Positions 33,942 to 45,829 of a DNA stretch of 64,000 nucleotides are shown here, in pieces; the first letter of the stretch is position 1; each line of letters begins with the position of its first letter. Source of the stretch: Corynespora cassiicola (Eukaryota; Ascomycota; Dothideomycetes; Pleosporales; Corynesporascaceae); contig JAEUWY010000001.1 of assembly GCA_022059125.1 (NCBI GenBank), positions 2,170,001 to 2,234,000 of the forward strand, read 5' to 3'. Below the pieces are notes generated by a model. It was not told the DNA's origin. It searched no databases and saw only the letters and a program-made list of their open reading frames with translations. A program made the translations under genes and the position numbers.

Positions 33942-36522
33942 AAAAGATCTGGCATCTCCGGCGTTCAAAAGGGTTAGAACTATGGTTTGCATCGTTGCAT
34001 TTGACATGGTTGGGCTATCGGGGCTGATGTAGCACTATTCCCATACCCAACCCCATTATCAAATCATTCTCAGCGTCCATGTAAGTTCATGTTGTAAGTG
34101 TCGACTGATGCGTAGGAGTGAGCCCACAGCAACCTCTAGAACAGAAGGCAGAAGTAGCCTCCGCAACAATTTGCGCCTGCTTTCGCTCCTGCCTGGCACC
34201 GTGCTCTTGACCTTCCTCCAGCCGCCCAAGGAAATGAAGGACTCGGTTGGGTGAGAAGACTGCACGTTCCGCCCAGGCGTGATTTACACCACTATATGAG
34301 TTTAAAGCTTGTGTTTATTGGTGTACATAACAGTCGCCGCTAGACTGAACTTGCCCGGAATGGGGCAGGTTTTCATTTGGATAAAGGACAATAATCTGCA
34401 AATCTGCCGTGATGCCGTCGAATAGATTAAACGACCGGGTTGTTCTGCCCCGGTCGAACTCATTGGACATGTCAAGCTTTGGTGCTTCTGTAGCTTTGTT
34501 ACAAGTCAGAGACTTCTTGACAGACACAAGCCCGATGATCTTTGATCCGTTGTTCTAGGGGGATATCAACTCCCGTGTGTATGATGGTTGTAGCGTGGTA
34601 GTGGGTCTAGCGGTCTATCTGAGCGGAAATCTTTCCCTTTCGGGGAGCCGCGAGGGCTAGAACAGTCACGGGAAAACTCTAAATTAAGTCGGACACTACC
34701 TCTTCACATCTTGTACCACACAACCACTCACTTTGCCGCACCCATACCTGAACCATGTTCTATGCATCAGTCCCGTCGATCGGGATTGGTGCTGCACAAT
34801 CCCTTTTTACCCCAGCTTTCGTCAGCGCTCTTCCTTTGCCGAAAACTGGCCCGGGAAGCACTGCTTAAAAACAAAGGGCAGCAAGTGCACACAATACAAC
34901 TTATCGCTCCGATGATTTCTTGAACATGTTCTGTCCTAGATTGACTCGGTTACTCTTTATCTCATAAAAGTTGGTGGTCATTTCCATTACACGCAGTATT
35001 GACATAACCACCGTATTCGTTCCGAACTCCAATGCAAGGAACCTGACACGGGTGAGTTAGTACGGGGAGCTCGGAGAAAGTCAGCAGAGGGGGATTGCCA
35101 GCTGATCACTCGATTTCCCAGGGTCATGCAGATCAGAGTCTCTCCCATATTGCCTTGGGCTTATCACCGGGCATTGGCCGACTTCCAGTCTCGGGACTGT
35201 GCGGCCATCCTCCAGAATCTTGCCACTTTTATGACAATGAAGCACATAGGACTATGGGACTCGATATTAAGCTGTGGACGAACCTTGGCCAATGCACGTA
35301 CCACATCACTCCCAGGTCCGATGTGGGGCGTTTTAAGGGTAAATAAGTGTCTTCGGAATCTCTAAGCCTCGTCGGCAATATACCATGCCCATCATGTGTG
35401 CTTATGGCTTCTAGAAAGTCTTCCCCTCCATGAACCCCGGATTTTGGAGCAGACGTGCACTCTTGGTGCATCAACTTGGGTAAGCTCGTATGTGGTTCAT
35501 TCATTAACAATCTGCAGAGCGATATTATTCGGTTGAGGCGATACGGTAATCTCATGTAACTTATGGGACACAATAAAGATTAAAATGCCTGCCCAGTGTC
35601 CCTGGTTGTGGCGGTTCAAGACTAGTAATTTCGAATTGATAGTGCGACCTCATCACTCACTAAGACAACTGGCCATTGCAGACATGCGCCCAATATTGTG
35701 TGCTCTCCAGTCTTTCAACGGAGAATTATGCTCTGGGTCTTATAAGTTGTCACGCGAATCAGACAACATATCCATTACCCACTGGAGTTGATTACTACCC
35801 TTGCAAACACACCACAGTCTCGTGGATAGGTCATCTAAATTCTGCGACGTATCAACAAACCTTGAACCTTTCAGGTTCGCCAACAGGGGGTAACCTCCAT
35901 GCTGTGGAGATCGCGGGGTAGTCGTCCCGATGGGCGAGAACCTCCGAAGTCACTGGGTGTCTCAAGTTGACTGTAATTTATTTTCTTTCATGGTATGCTT
36001 CCCTGGCCAAACGAAGCGCTCGGCTGTATACAGGTATATCAGATGTCTATGAGAGTGGCCAATAAATTTCATGAAAGGTAGCTTGCGTTTAGCTCACCCC
36101 TGAGCGGAAAGATTATCCCCACAGCGACATTTCGTCTGTTATGAAATACATGAGTTTCAGTATGAAGCATCTCAATAGGACTGCTCAAATTTCCCGATAT
36201 CGCCACCTAGTGATCGGCCCTACCAAATTTCCATTACCCCAGATCATTCGACTATGGACCCTGGCATAGTGGGAACCCCTGCAGCCATTATTCGACGGTC
36301 ATCTAAGCCTCATCAAGCCAACTTGTATAGGCACGGACACCTGAGCACATTTCATGCTCGCAGTTGACGGGCCTTGTTCCTGATGAGATGGCCCACTGGG
36401 CTCTTCAAAGCTCTGCATTAGCGCTACAATGCTTAGCAGTATCATCGTCGATATAAGAGGCTCTGCTGCCCCTTCCAGTTCTGCATCGACTCATCCAAGG
36501 TTTCTCATTCACAGTCGTCACA
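33942..36522. other. Long intergenic region upstream of the GH6 cellulase
   Basis: About 2.6 kb with only short unmatched frames. The right end is the cellulase promoter. A CTGGGG sequence on the minus strand near 36236 fits the loose CreA consensus; alone this is weak evidence. Confidence 0.45.
36452..36457 (+). promoter_or_regulatory. TATA-like box of the GH6 gene
   Basis: TATAAG about 70 bases before the ATG, the same distance as in the CE15 gene. Confidence 0.45.
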
Positions 36523-37875
36523 ATGAAGGGATTTTACACAGCTCTGCTGGCATCTGCCATCTCCGGCGTCTTCGCCGCTCCCAGTCCAATTGAGCAGGGT
36601 CCCATCACTGCTCGCGCCGCCGCCGCTGCATGTGCCACTCCGGTCACCCTTTCAGGGAACCCCTTCGCTTCTCGTTCCGTCTATGCCAACAAGGAGTACT
36701 CCAAGGAAGTCATTGCAGCTGCTGCCTCTATGACTGGTAGCGCTCAGAAGGCTTCTGCGTCGAAGGTTGCCCAGATCGGTACCTTCTTGTGGATGTAAGC
36801 TCAGGCGAAGCCATTTCCATCAAAAGTTCGCGACTCATTCCAATTTATAGGGATACTCGCGCCCGTATCAGTGTTTTAGAGGAGAACATCAAGGATGTTC
36901 CCTGCGATCAGATTGCTGGTATCGTCATCTACGATCTGCCCGGTCGTGACTGCGCTGCCAAAGCCTCCAACGGCGAACTTGCTGTCGGCGATCTTCCGAT
37001 CTACAAGAGCGAATACATTGACCGTAAGCTATCCACGATACTTCTAGAAATCCATGGTTGACAAAGCAAAGCCATCGTCGCTATCTTGAAGAAGTACCCC
37101 AACACTGCTTTCGCTCTCGTCATCGAACCCGACTCCCTCCCCAACTTAGTTACCAACATCGACAAACAGGCCTGCAAGGACTCTGCTCAGGGCTATCGTG
37201 ATGGTGTCGCATATGCGCTCAAGTCTCTCAACGCCCCCAACGTTGCCATGTACATCGACGCTGGACATGGTGGCTGGCTCGGCTGGAACGACAACCTCAG
37301 TACGTCGTTCCACTTTTCTTGAACGTCCCTCAGAAGCTCTAACTAACCCACCCACAGAGCCCGGTGCCAAGGGCCTCGCCGATGTCTACAAGGCAGCCGG
37401 CTCCCCCAGTTCCGTCCGCGGCATCGCCACCAACGTCGCCGGCTGGAACGCCTGGGATCTCACCCCGGGCGAGTTCTCCAAGGCTACCGACGCGCAATGG
37501 AACAAGTGCCAGAATGAGAAGCTCTACATCGAGGCCTTTTCGCCCGAACTCAAGTCTGCCGGCATGCCCGGCCAAGCCATCATCGACACTGGCCGCAACG
37601 GCGTCCAGGGCCTGCGCAAGGAGTGGGGCCACTGGTGCAACGTCAACGGCGCTGGCTTTGGCATTCGCCCATCGAGCAACACCGGATCTAGCCTTGCAGA
37701 TGCCTTTGTCTGGATCAAGCCTGGTGGTGAGTCTGATGGTACGTCGGATACGAGTGCCACCCGTTATGACTCGTTCTGCGGTGAGAGCGATGCGTTCAAG
37801 CCGGCGCCTGAGGCTGGAACTTGGAACCAGGCGTACTTTGAGATGTTGCTTAAGAATGCTAAGCCCGCTTTCTAA
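36523..37875 (+). CDS. GH6 cellobiohydrolase (Cel6-type), secreted, without a cellulose-binding module
   Basis: Exons 36523-36794, 36851-37023, 37072-37299 and 37358-37875 (introns 56, 48 and 58 nt) give 396 residues. A signal peptide (MKGFYTALLASAISGVFAAP) is followed by about 20 residues and then the catalytic domain. Conserved pieces: NKEYSKEV, GTFLWMDTRARI, IYDLPGRDCAAKASNGEL, FALVIEPDSLPNLV, YIDAGHGGWLGW, ATNVAGWNAW, GRNGVQGLRKEWGHWCNV and WIKPGGESDGTSD. The general acid is probably Asp124 in GRDC, matching Asp221 of Trichoderma Cel6A. GH6 enzymes release cellobiose from the non-reducing end of cellulose by inversion. The absence of CBM1 suggests a Cel6C-like form or action on accessible cellulose; endoglucanase activity cannot be excluded. 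Confidence 0.94.
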
Positions 37876-39106
37876 GCTCAGGGTCTTTTCTGCATAGGTC
37901 TGGTTGTATATAGACTTTGTATGGAGGTTGGGAAAGAGGTGGGACACATATCTCTGATGTCACGTGGTGGGTGAGTGGAGTGATAGGCGGATGCAAGAAA
38001 ATTTGTTCCTTGTATCTTCGCTTCTTGTGTATATGCTAGGTAGCTTCAATATGAGTCGATCATTTGGAACCTCGTGAAATCTTCAAATAGTTGCACAATG
38101 CTAAGAGATTCGGGCTTATTATCGAAAATTTGCTCATGAAACATCTCTCTAGCCAGTGACATGTCTCACCGTGGTGCACCTATCACAGCAATATGCATTC
38201 TGAAAATTCTTCCAGATGCCTGGTAGTCGAATGTGGTATTCTATTCTTATCTCCAGCCTTAGACAGGTGCGTAAATTGACTGTGACCCTCCCATCACCGA
38301 TTACTGTCTTCCCAATGCTCCTTCCACTGCTCAAGCCCTAACTCACCAAAGACTTTAAGGGGTGAAAAAGCCATAAGCTCCTCAAAACTCCTGATTGTAT
38401 CCTCTTTGAACTATACCGTGTCAGAACTAGTAATTATATCCCCAGCATTTCCACTCATGTACATAAAGATGGAGCCTTTAATCAAGAGCGAGCAACGATC
38501 AATGGCGATATCGGTTGATCAATGTCCGTGCATGTTACAATGGCTGCGTATGAAACACCTATCATGCTGTTTAAATTCACATGCGTCGCCTTAGTTAACA
38601 CAATCTCTATTTCGTGGGTTCTAATGTTCCGGACGTGGCGAGCACCCTTCTTGACAGATGAGATCAAATCTGACGTTTCGCTGTGCTGCGACACACAAGA
38701 TTGGCTCTAGACCTTGTGTTTCAGCACACACAAATATGACCCATAATGAAAACGCTGGGAACAAATACAGAGGAACCCACAATCGCTTAGCTATTTTGTC
38801 TGTATAGTTCTGGAGGTGGTGTTTTTTACTCAACCCTTCATTTAAAATGGCCGAAAAAGCCCCGTTTACAATTTGTCACGTGACTGGAACTCTCCAGAAA
38901 ATCGCCCTTTCCGTCAAGCAACACAAATAATGCGATGCTCTTACCCTAGTGTGCAACTGGGGAAATTACATGTGGAGGCTTCGTAGGATTATACTTCCAT
39001 CGGCAATTGAAGCTTTTCAATCACGTCACCTTCACCCATCAATTGGCAGATCTGCTCACCGCCATTCAACTGGTAGCATCCAGTCTTTACATCATTTGTT
39101 GTAGCG
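37876..39106. other. Intergenic region, nothing recognised
   Basis: About 1.2 kb, moderately AT-rich; flanks of the cellulase and of the following membrane protein. No gene, repeat or RNA seen. Confidence 0.4.
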
Positions 39107-39904
39107 ATGTACCCAGTCGCCTACATTGCAATCGTTTTTTTAGTTTCCGTTCATTTCACTCTCAGTACTCCCTTTGGTCGTACTCAAACTCCCAGCTGCC
39201 AATACTCGTCCCTTACAACCTCGACCTATATCTACTTCACAACTCCCACGGACCCTAATTTTCTCTTCTCAATCAAAACTCCTTGGATCAATTTCTACGA
39301 TGACGACCTCCGCGGAGTGTTGCCAATGAAGGGATTCCAGCTTTCCCCGATGCCATCGAGCAGTCGCGACGAGATTTGTGGCTGGAGACATGTCGAGAGC
39401 GTGACGGTCGCATTCATATACCATGGCGACATTAGCTACAGACCCAATTATACCGCAGAAACTCCCCTTCGTCTCATGTCTCGAAACGTGGACCGCTTCG
39501 TCAACATTTCCCGCCATACTGCCCACTCGGGCCACCAGCGTACCGTACCGCTCAACGAGACCCTTGCACGGATTCACGACCTTTTGTACGGCTACAGTCC
39601 CGATAAGGATATTATAATCCTTCTGTGCGAGATTTTGATTCCGGTCCTGTTATTCAGTCTCGCTTATTTTCTCGTCTTGCTTGTGTTCAAGTACTTTATC
39701 GACAAGGACGAGGAGAACAAGCAGAATGAGTTGGGCGAGATGCAATCATACAGTATGGAACGACTCGAAGGTACCGAATCGAACGAACCAATCAACGACC
39801 CGCAGAGGCAGACCGTTCCCAAGGCCATCTATGACGGACGAGTCCAGACACCACTGCCGAGCTATACCTCATCGGTATATTCGAGGGATGAGAACGGTCA
39901 TTGA
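39107..39904 (+). CDS. Unrecognised 265-aa single-pass membrane protein
   Basis: An intronless frame beginning MYPVAYIAIVFLVSVHFTLS, a signal peptide or anchor. The outer part (about 22-165) has two cysteines (31 and 91) and sequons NYT, NIS and NET, and is rich in Thr, Ser and Tyr. A single strong hydrophobic helix lies at about 168-197 (DIIILLCEILIPVLLFSLAY). The remaining 68 residues are charged and end in SVYSRDENGH, with a YTSSVY stretch that could be phosphorylated. This is a type I plasma-membrane topology, as for a sensor or anchored surface protein. No family is recognised. The complete topology and absence of stops support a real gene. Confidence 0.65.
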   Translation: MYPVAYIAIVFLVSVHFTLSTPFGRTQTPSCQYSSLTTSTYIYFTTPTDPNFLFSIKTPWINFYDDDLRGVLPMKGFQLSPMPSSSRDEICGWRHVESVTVAFIYHGDISYRPNYTAETPLRLMSRNVDRFVNISRHTAHSGHQRTVPLNETLARIHDLLYGYSPDKDIIILLCEILIPVLLFSLAYFLVLLVFKYFIDKDEENKQNELGEMQSYSMERLEGTESNEPINDPQRQTVPKAIYDGRVQTPLPSYTSSVYSRDENGH

Positions 39905-40514
39905 AGCAAAAGGGTTTCCGTTACATTCAGTATTTGAGAGATTGTTGTACAGCCGTTCATGGTTATTGGTTACGTGGTAATTTTTTCAGGTTTTTGGGTT
40001 TCACGATTCCTCCGTCTGTGTTAGCTTTGATTATTGAGTGTCTTCTTGCATAACATTGATGGTGACGTGTTATTATCGTCTAACCAGGCCCTTTTATGCA
40101 CATGAGGAGGGCCTGTTGGGACGAGGACTTACCTAGGTAGTGTGCCTCAAGACCGACCTTTGGATTTTGCAGACCCACTAGGGCCAAATCTTGGCCCATT
40201 GAGTATCTAACTCCCCAACAGAACCATGGTATTCTCAATTCGAGAACAAATACATGCTCTTATCAGGTATAAAATCCCCGCCTTGCTCTTGTTCCTTTCA
40301 TTCACCCACAATTCTGGCCAGGAGTTTGGAGAAAGCTTCATCAAGAGAGCTTCAAACAAGTAAGTAATCATCATCGTACTATTTTCTCGATGCTTGGCTT
40401 CCAGCTCAGCACACCGACCTAGATAACTCGATGAAAGAGTGACCTCCACCATGGTCATTTGCAGTCATCACGCATCCCTACACTACTAACCCAGCCGCAG
40501 AAACCACCGCCAAA
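39905..40514. other. Intergenic region with a possible short upstream exon
   Basis: About 600 bases. An ATG at 40226 opens 45 codons (MVFSIREQIH...) running into a good GTAAGT donor at 40361, but no continuation could be fixed. It may be a leader exon of the next gene or chance. TACCTAGGTA occurs at 40130-40139. Confidence 0.35.
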
Positions 40515-40958
40515 ATGTATCCCAAAACCATCCTCTTGGCCCTCGCGGCCCTCTCTTCTCTCTCCCTCTCCTCCCCCCTCCCCTCCCACGTCGGCCCCGA
40601 CCTCGTCGGCCCCGACCCAGACGCCCCACCCAAGTGCAACAACACGCCCCACTTCAGGCCCCCGATCCACAACACGGAAGGGATCCCCCAGGCCCAAGCC
40701 GACGCCGACGCCCACGCCGACCTCGACCTTGACACCAAGGCCAACACCCCGCGCGACCCGCACCGTGGGCCCCGACCCCACGACACATGGCGCCTCAAAT
40801 ACGTACCGCCCGTCACCTTCCTGAGCGCCGTCGAAGACTCCCTCGAAATCGACGTCGACAAGTACTGCCACGACATGTTGGTCCAGAGTGCGGACTGCAT
40901 TAGGGCAAAGTGGCACTACTATCTTAAGCAGGTGTTTGAATCCCCCCCTGAAGCCTAA
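40515..40958 (+). CDS. Small secreted protein, candidate effector (147 aa)
   Basis: A short intronless frame with a clear signal peptide (MYPKTILLALAALSSLSLSS). The mature part is Pro/Asp/His-rich. It contains a duplicated VGPD unit (VGPDLVGPDPDAPP) and an Ala-Asp alternation (AQADADAHADLDLD), then a compact C-terminal part with cysteines at 118 and 128; a third lies at 41. No family is recognised. Size, secretion and the lack of a known domain fit the loose definition of a fungal effector, but an odd number of cysteines and strong codon GC bias call for caution. A GTGTTT near the end could be a donor for a further exon. Confidence 0.5.
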   Translation: MYPKTILLALAALSSLSLSSPLPSHVGPDLVGPDPDAPPKCNNTPHFRPPIHNTEGIPQAQADADAHADLDLDTKANTPRDPHRGPRPHDTWRLKYVPPVTFLSAVEDSLEIDVDKYCHDMLVQSADCIRAKWHYYLKQVFESPPEA

Positions 40959-41429
40959 ATAGCTGGGGGTGGACTTCCTCGACGGAGGATATTCGGGCCA
41001 GCAAGAACCGTGAGGTGAAGCTGCGGGATGCCCGACGGGGGGTTTGAGGAGTTTTGGTATTTTTTGTGCAATCTTGGGCTTACTCTGGGGCTGACTGACG
41101 GTTGGGTTGTATTCTCTAATGAGGAAAAAAAAAAGATTTCCACAGAACCATAGTTGGGATGACGTCAAACATTGCCTCAATAGCAATACTCACACACTAT
41201 AACGTTATAGCTACTGTGTTTCATGCAGAATTAAGCTTGATTCATAAGAATCCACAAAAAACTACAGTCAGCAGACAATTAAAAACTATCATATAATACC
41301 AAGTCAACAAAAACAAAATTGTAGAATTACAGCGTCTTGCTGCCACCATGTCATATTCCTGCTCAGAAATACTGGCACGGGAGATGTTCCAAGTACATTA
41401 TTCATTGCCCTATGATGGTTTACCCTTTG
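40959..41429. other. Convergent intergenic region
   Basis: About 470 bases between two 3' ends; AT-rich in its right half. Nothing recognised. Confidence 0.4.
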
Positions 41430-43791
41430 TCAACCTCTCATCTTGCTCTTGGGAGTTTTCAAATCCAGCCCTTTGCTGCGAGGCAGTCTAGGCTCGCCCT
41501 CGACGTAGGGCAAGCCCACCTCCTCGCGCGCCATATCATTAATCCACTTGGAGTTTGGCTCAATCTTCCGACCCTTGCTCAATGCATCGGCAAGATAAAG
41601 CCAAGCGAGAGCGTTACCGACGGTGCTGACCTCATCACTGACGTGATTCGCCGCATACGTGCACATCTCCTCATATGCCTCCTGGTTGGTGATGAGGTGG
41701 TAAAGATGCTTGGCCACGGCCTTGTAGTCACCTGGCTCCACGAGGAAGCCCGATTTTCCATGCTCCACTTGCAAAGGAATACCGCCGGCGCGTGTTGCAA
41801 TGATGGGAATTCCTTTGTGCAACGCTTCGCTGACTTTGACCTCGAAACCTTCACGGGTGGAGAGCTGCAAAGCAACAAGGGACATGGACATGACCGCATT
41901 GAGCAGCTGGTCTGTTGGACCTAGACGCATGACAACGACGTCTTTTTGTATGTCGCTGTACTGTTTCTGGAGGAGGTCGAGCGTTTGGTCGTATATGATG
42001 GTGGCATCCGGGTCATCGATAGCGCCATGTCCGGCAACGACGAGCTGGGGTATGTCCCCAACCGGAGCATCTTTCATGTACGTCCTCCGGAGCTCTGCAT
42101 ACGCAGCCAGAACGTCCGGGATGCCTTTAGCAGGATCGAAACGTGCAATCTGAACAATGTATTGCCGTTCAGGGAAGCTTAGCTGATTCATGCGCTGCTT
42201 GAAACATTCCGTCTCAAATTCATGCATGTAATATTGGGCATCCCAGTTGCTGAGTGTCTTGTTCAAGCCGTCAAGCCAATCGGTGGTGGCAGGCATGTAA
42301 CCAACACGGTTGAAGTTGACAGTGCCAGGCACAAAGTCGCGCACAGGGTGACTGATGAAGACATCGGCATCTTTGACGTTGTTCCAGACCCAATTCCAAA
42401 CCTCAGAGGTGGGCGAGCCCTTTTGGTCTGCTAGGTCACCACGAACTTGGATATGGCTACGGAAGATGACGGGGCGGTCGGGATCCTGCTCTTTGGCAAT
42501 CTTTACGAGACCAGGCATTTGCGGGTCATCGACTATGATCACGTCGGCACCTTTCTGAGAGCGCGGCGCAAGGGCACCTCCCTCGGGAGTCCAGAAGCGG
42601 TCGGCATTCTGCTTGCACCATTTATCCAAAACGTTGATTTGGTCTGATGTGAGCCGGAGGTTGGGATCGGCGACGCCCTGCAGGATGTTGTGGTTGTTCT
42701 TGGTGATGCGAAAGACCTCTGGCTTGGGTTTAGGCACATACCAAGTGGCATTGACACCAATCAGGCGCAGGAAGCGAATAAGGGCATGTCGCATCAGCGC
42801 AACGCCTCCGCCTTGTGGTGTACTGGATGAGTCAACAAATGCCATGGTAGCAGTGACACGTCGCCAGCTTACCTATTAAAGAAGGCAATCTTGATGTTGC
42901 GCTCCTTAAGAGACTCGGCATATTTGATGGTGGCGTCCCACGTGTGCTTTCCAACTGTAGGAGGATAATTTGCTACATGCGTGATTTGTGCATGCCCACT
43001 ACAGTCGACCTCGACCTGGTTCCGATAACCAACGGATAGGCGAGGCTGGTTGGCGGGGCCAAAATGCCTGTGATTGTTAGCTTGTTGTGGGGTGGAGGGG
43101 CAAGTGTCGATGCTTACAATAGGCATTTCCGAGCCATTGAATCGGCCTCTTCATCGACCAGCATGGAGCCGTGCCGATTGGTGCTTGATTGAGGGTTCTG
43201 CCAATCGCCCGCAAGAACCAGTGGTACAATGTCAAGCTCAAGCCATAATCGCGAAGGGAGCTGTGGGCTGTACTGGACGACCTTGGTGGATAGGCCAGCG
43301 CCGACGAACTTGTAAAGATGGTCTTGTTGGTAGCGAGTGATCCTGGCGACCAGAAAGTCGGAGAGCTGTTTTGAGACATCTTCAAAAGCTGCAGGAGTCG
43401 AGGGCGCCGAAGCACTTTCGTCGGAGCTGGTCTCGTCTGTGCCCTTGGTGGGTTGCAGAGACGTGACGGCAAAGTCAATCGAGTAGGTTCCGTCGTGAGC
43501 TGCAAGGCCGATGTCGAGGCCTCCCTTGGCGCCTTCCTCGATGGCAATGCCAAGAAACAGTGACTAGATGGAGCAGTCAGCGATGACTTTCGGGAGCCTT
43601 CTAGACCTGTCAGAAGACGTGACACGAGCACGAACCTTGAGGCCCACACCGCAGCCCTCCTCCTTGTTCCTGTTCAGCTGCTTGATAGATGACTGGGCCT
43701 GGAAGGCATGGCGGGTGAGCTGTCGAGACATGGTGGGACGGGCTGGACGGGAGCGGCTTGCATCGCCCGGGTGCAGAGGCGTGTGTGCCAT
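41430..43791 (-). CDS. ccg-9: Trehalose phosphorylase/synthase, GT4 family (CCG-9-like)
   Basis: Exons 43791-43636, 43563-43118, 43067-42873 and 42822-41430 (introns 72, 50 and 50 nt) give 729 residues. The first ATG gives MAHTPLHPGDASRS; a second, 20 codons later (MSRQLTRHAF), is also possible. The N-terminal part is family-specific (SLFLGIAIEEGAKGGLD, FGPANQPRLSVGY). The glycosyltransferase GT-B core starts near STPQGGGVALMRHAL (266). The C-terminal nucleotide-sugar lobe carries QIARFDPAKGIPDVL and the GT4 EX7E motif (Glu590 and Glu598 in STREGFEVKVSEALHKG), then ATRAGGIPLQVEHGKSGFLV. It matches Neurospora clock-controlled gene-9 and basidiomycete trehalose phosphorylase, which interconvert trehalose with glucose and glucose-1-phosphate. 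Trehalose is a stress and spore reserve. Direction of the reaction in vivo is uncertain. Confidence 0.9.
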
Positions 43792-44922
43792 TAAATAGCA
43801 GCGATGGGAAGCTACGGAATGACGTAAACAGAACGTATCGCTACAGAAGTAGCAAAGTGAGGGTTTGGGCAGTAAATGGATGGAAAGATATCAGTATTAC
43901 GAGAAGCTTCTACCCAGGTATGAATGCCGAGTGTCAAGAGCGCGATGAAGAGGCAGAGGAAGCCTGCAGATGGCTTCTTATAAGTGCAAGTTGAATGCAG
44001 CGTGCCTTCTGCCGTGAAGCCCATGGCTACGGCAAGAGCAGTCCTGAGCCGAGCGTGGCATGGAATTGACGACTGTGAATAGTGGGGGGCAGTGGTGACG
44101 GCAAGGTCACCAGGGCCCCTCGGGTTCCTCAGGGCGTGCGGCGCAGGAAGCGCCAGAGGGACGGGCTAGAACCACGGACAGCATGGCAGGAGCAGTGACC
44201 CAAAGAAGCGTCACAAGACAGGCGGAGGCGGTGGTGGATGTTCAGGGGGCCAAGCAAGAGAGGGGTGAAGTGGAATGCGGTGATGCACAAATGAAGCCAT
44301 CCACGAGCTTCCGAAAGAGGCAGGGGCTGGGGAGCAGCAGCGCTCGGGCCAGGCGGGTAGCAAGCGAGGCGCTAGTGGGCGTAGTGGGCAAGGGCGAGAG
44401 AGGCTGGGCCATCAGGCCGACCCGCCGACATCACCGGCCACGCACAAGGGCAGAGGGCAGAGGGCAGCAGCGCACAAGGGGGCCAGGCCGGACAGCAGGG
44501 CGGGCATCAACAACAAACCCTCATGGCCCGGGGCGGCGCAGCGCTGCCGTGCGACGGGCCGGTCCAAGGCCACTCTGTCCGAAACCTGTTCCCCCGAGAG
44601 GCGGGCCTGGCAGCGCGTCGCAGCGTGACCAGAGGGTCCGCGGAGCCAGCAAAGCTGGGGAAAGACGAAGGTGCCCAAGGTGCCCATGTGTGCGCTGAAC
44701 CATGGTGCCGTGCCATCGCCGCCCACCACTGCCCACGGCATGCAAATCGAGGTGCCGCCCTGCTGCCTACTGTGCGACGCTCGGCTCAATGGCCGTGGGA
44801 CGACCGGCGCGGCCGCAGCCATTGAGGGCTGCGAGGGGATGCATCGGGGTCACAACCCATGCGGCGGCCGCCGGCATGGCCCTATTTCATGCAGCCCGCG
44901 GCCACGGCGAGCTGCCTGCAGT

Positions 44923-44962
<40 letters not shown>
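44923..44962 (+). repeat. CAG microsatellite, about 13 copies
   Basis: A near-perfect trinucleotide tract in the 5' flank of TUP1. It reads as poly-Gln, poly-Ser or poly-Ala depending on frame, with no supported gene around it. Confidence 0.9.
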
Positions 44963-44964
<2 letters not shown>

Positions 44965-45135
44965 TCGAGGAGAGGCAGTCGAGCGGGCTGCGAGCGGCCG
45001 GATTGGCGTTGCGTCCAGGGTCTCGTGGCGGGCGATGCGCGATGCGCGCTGCACACGGCGCACTGCACAGCGTCCAGCGTCCAGCGTCCAGCAAAGAGCG
45101 AGCAGGCAGACAGGCAGGCGGGCGGGCGAGCGAGC

Positions 45136-45212
45136 GAGCAGACAGGCAGACGAACGAGCAGACAGGCAGACGAACGAGCAGACAGGCAGACGAACGAGCA
45201 GACAGGCAGACG
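45136..45212 (+). repeat. 20-bp minisatellite, 3.9 copies
   Basis: The unit GAGCAGACAGGCAGACGAAC is repeated three times exactly and once partly. It is bordered by related GCAGGCAGGCGGGCGAGC sequence, suggesting growth by slippage. Confidence 0.9.
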
Positions 45213-45829
45213 GCGGGGCGGGGGCGGCGAGGGCAGCCGAGGGCGACGAGGGCGAGGCGCGCTGTGTGCAGCTGTCGTGTTTATATGTGCGGCAGGCCTT
45301 GGGCCTTGAGCATTGGGCGGTCGGCCGTGGGCAGCGCAGAGGCGGGCGGGCCTGCCGCCATGTTTTCTCCCATGGCTCCGCCTGTGGCTCTACCGTTTCA
45401 GCCTAGTTGGCCGGGGATCTGTGCTTGGTGCTGCTGGTGCTGGGCCCCAACCTCACTCGACCCGCTTCCGCTGCGCTCGTCTTTTCAAACCACCTTCCAT
45501 CCCCAAAACCCCCGTCCCCCGTCCTCAGCGCGCTGCATCACCACCGCGCAGCCCTCCATCCTCCGTCTGTCGCGCCCATCACAGGGCCGGCCCCCGCGTG
45601 CTCCTTCGCTCATATTCCCCATCCCCACCGGCTTGTGCGACTTTCTCAGCCTCGTGCTCCACCCCGACACGTCCTCACGTCCTGACGCCCCAACACCCAC
45701 GAGCTCGCTCGCGACACTCAACTCCCACCCCCGTCGCCTGAAGCTCCACCATCGCCAGCTTCGCGAAGCTTGCTGCTTGCATCTCGCCATCCCACCCACC
45801 TCCAGAGCCCTGCCCCGTCCGCCGTCGTC

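Larger units (their letters stand above)
43792..45829. promoter_or_regulatory. GC-rich, repeat-bearing 5' flank shared by trehalose synthase and TUP1
   Basis: About 2 kb of divergent intergenic sequence with a CAG microsatellite and a 20-bp minisatellite. The last 450 bases before TUP1 are C/T-rich and look like a transcribed leader. Long frames of up to 324 codons overlap in several phases and owe their openness to GC and triplet repeats. Confidence 0.55.

Noticed and set aside
18603..37875. Cell-wall enzymes plus sucrose transporter as a cluster
   Set aside because: They are separated by housekeeping genes such as the remodeller and HIS6, with no shared promoter motif seen.
40455..41186. 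243-codon minus-strand frame
   Set aside because: Antisense to the small secreted protein, with Gly/Val repeats mirroring its Asp/Pro codons.
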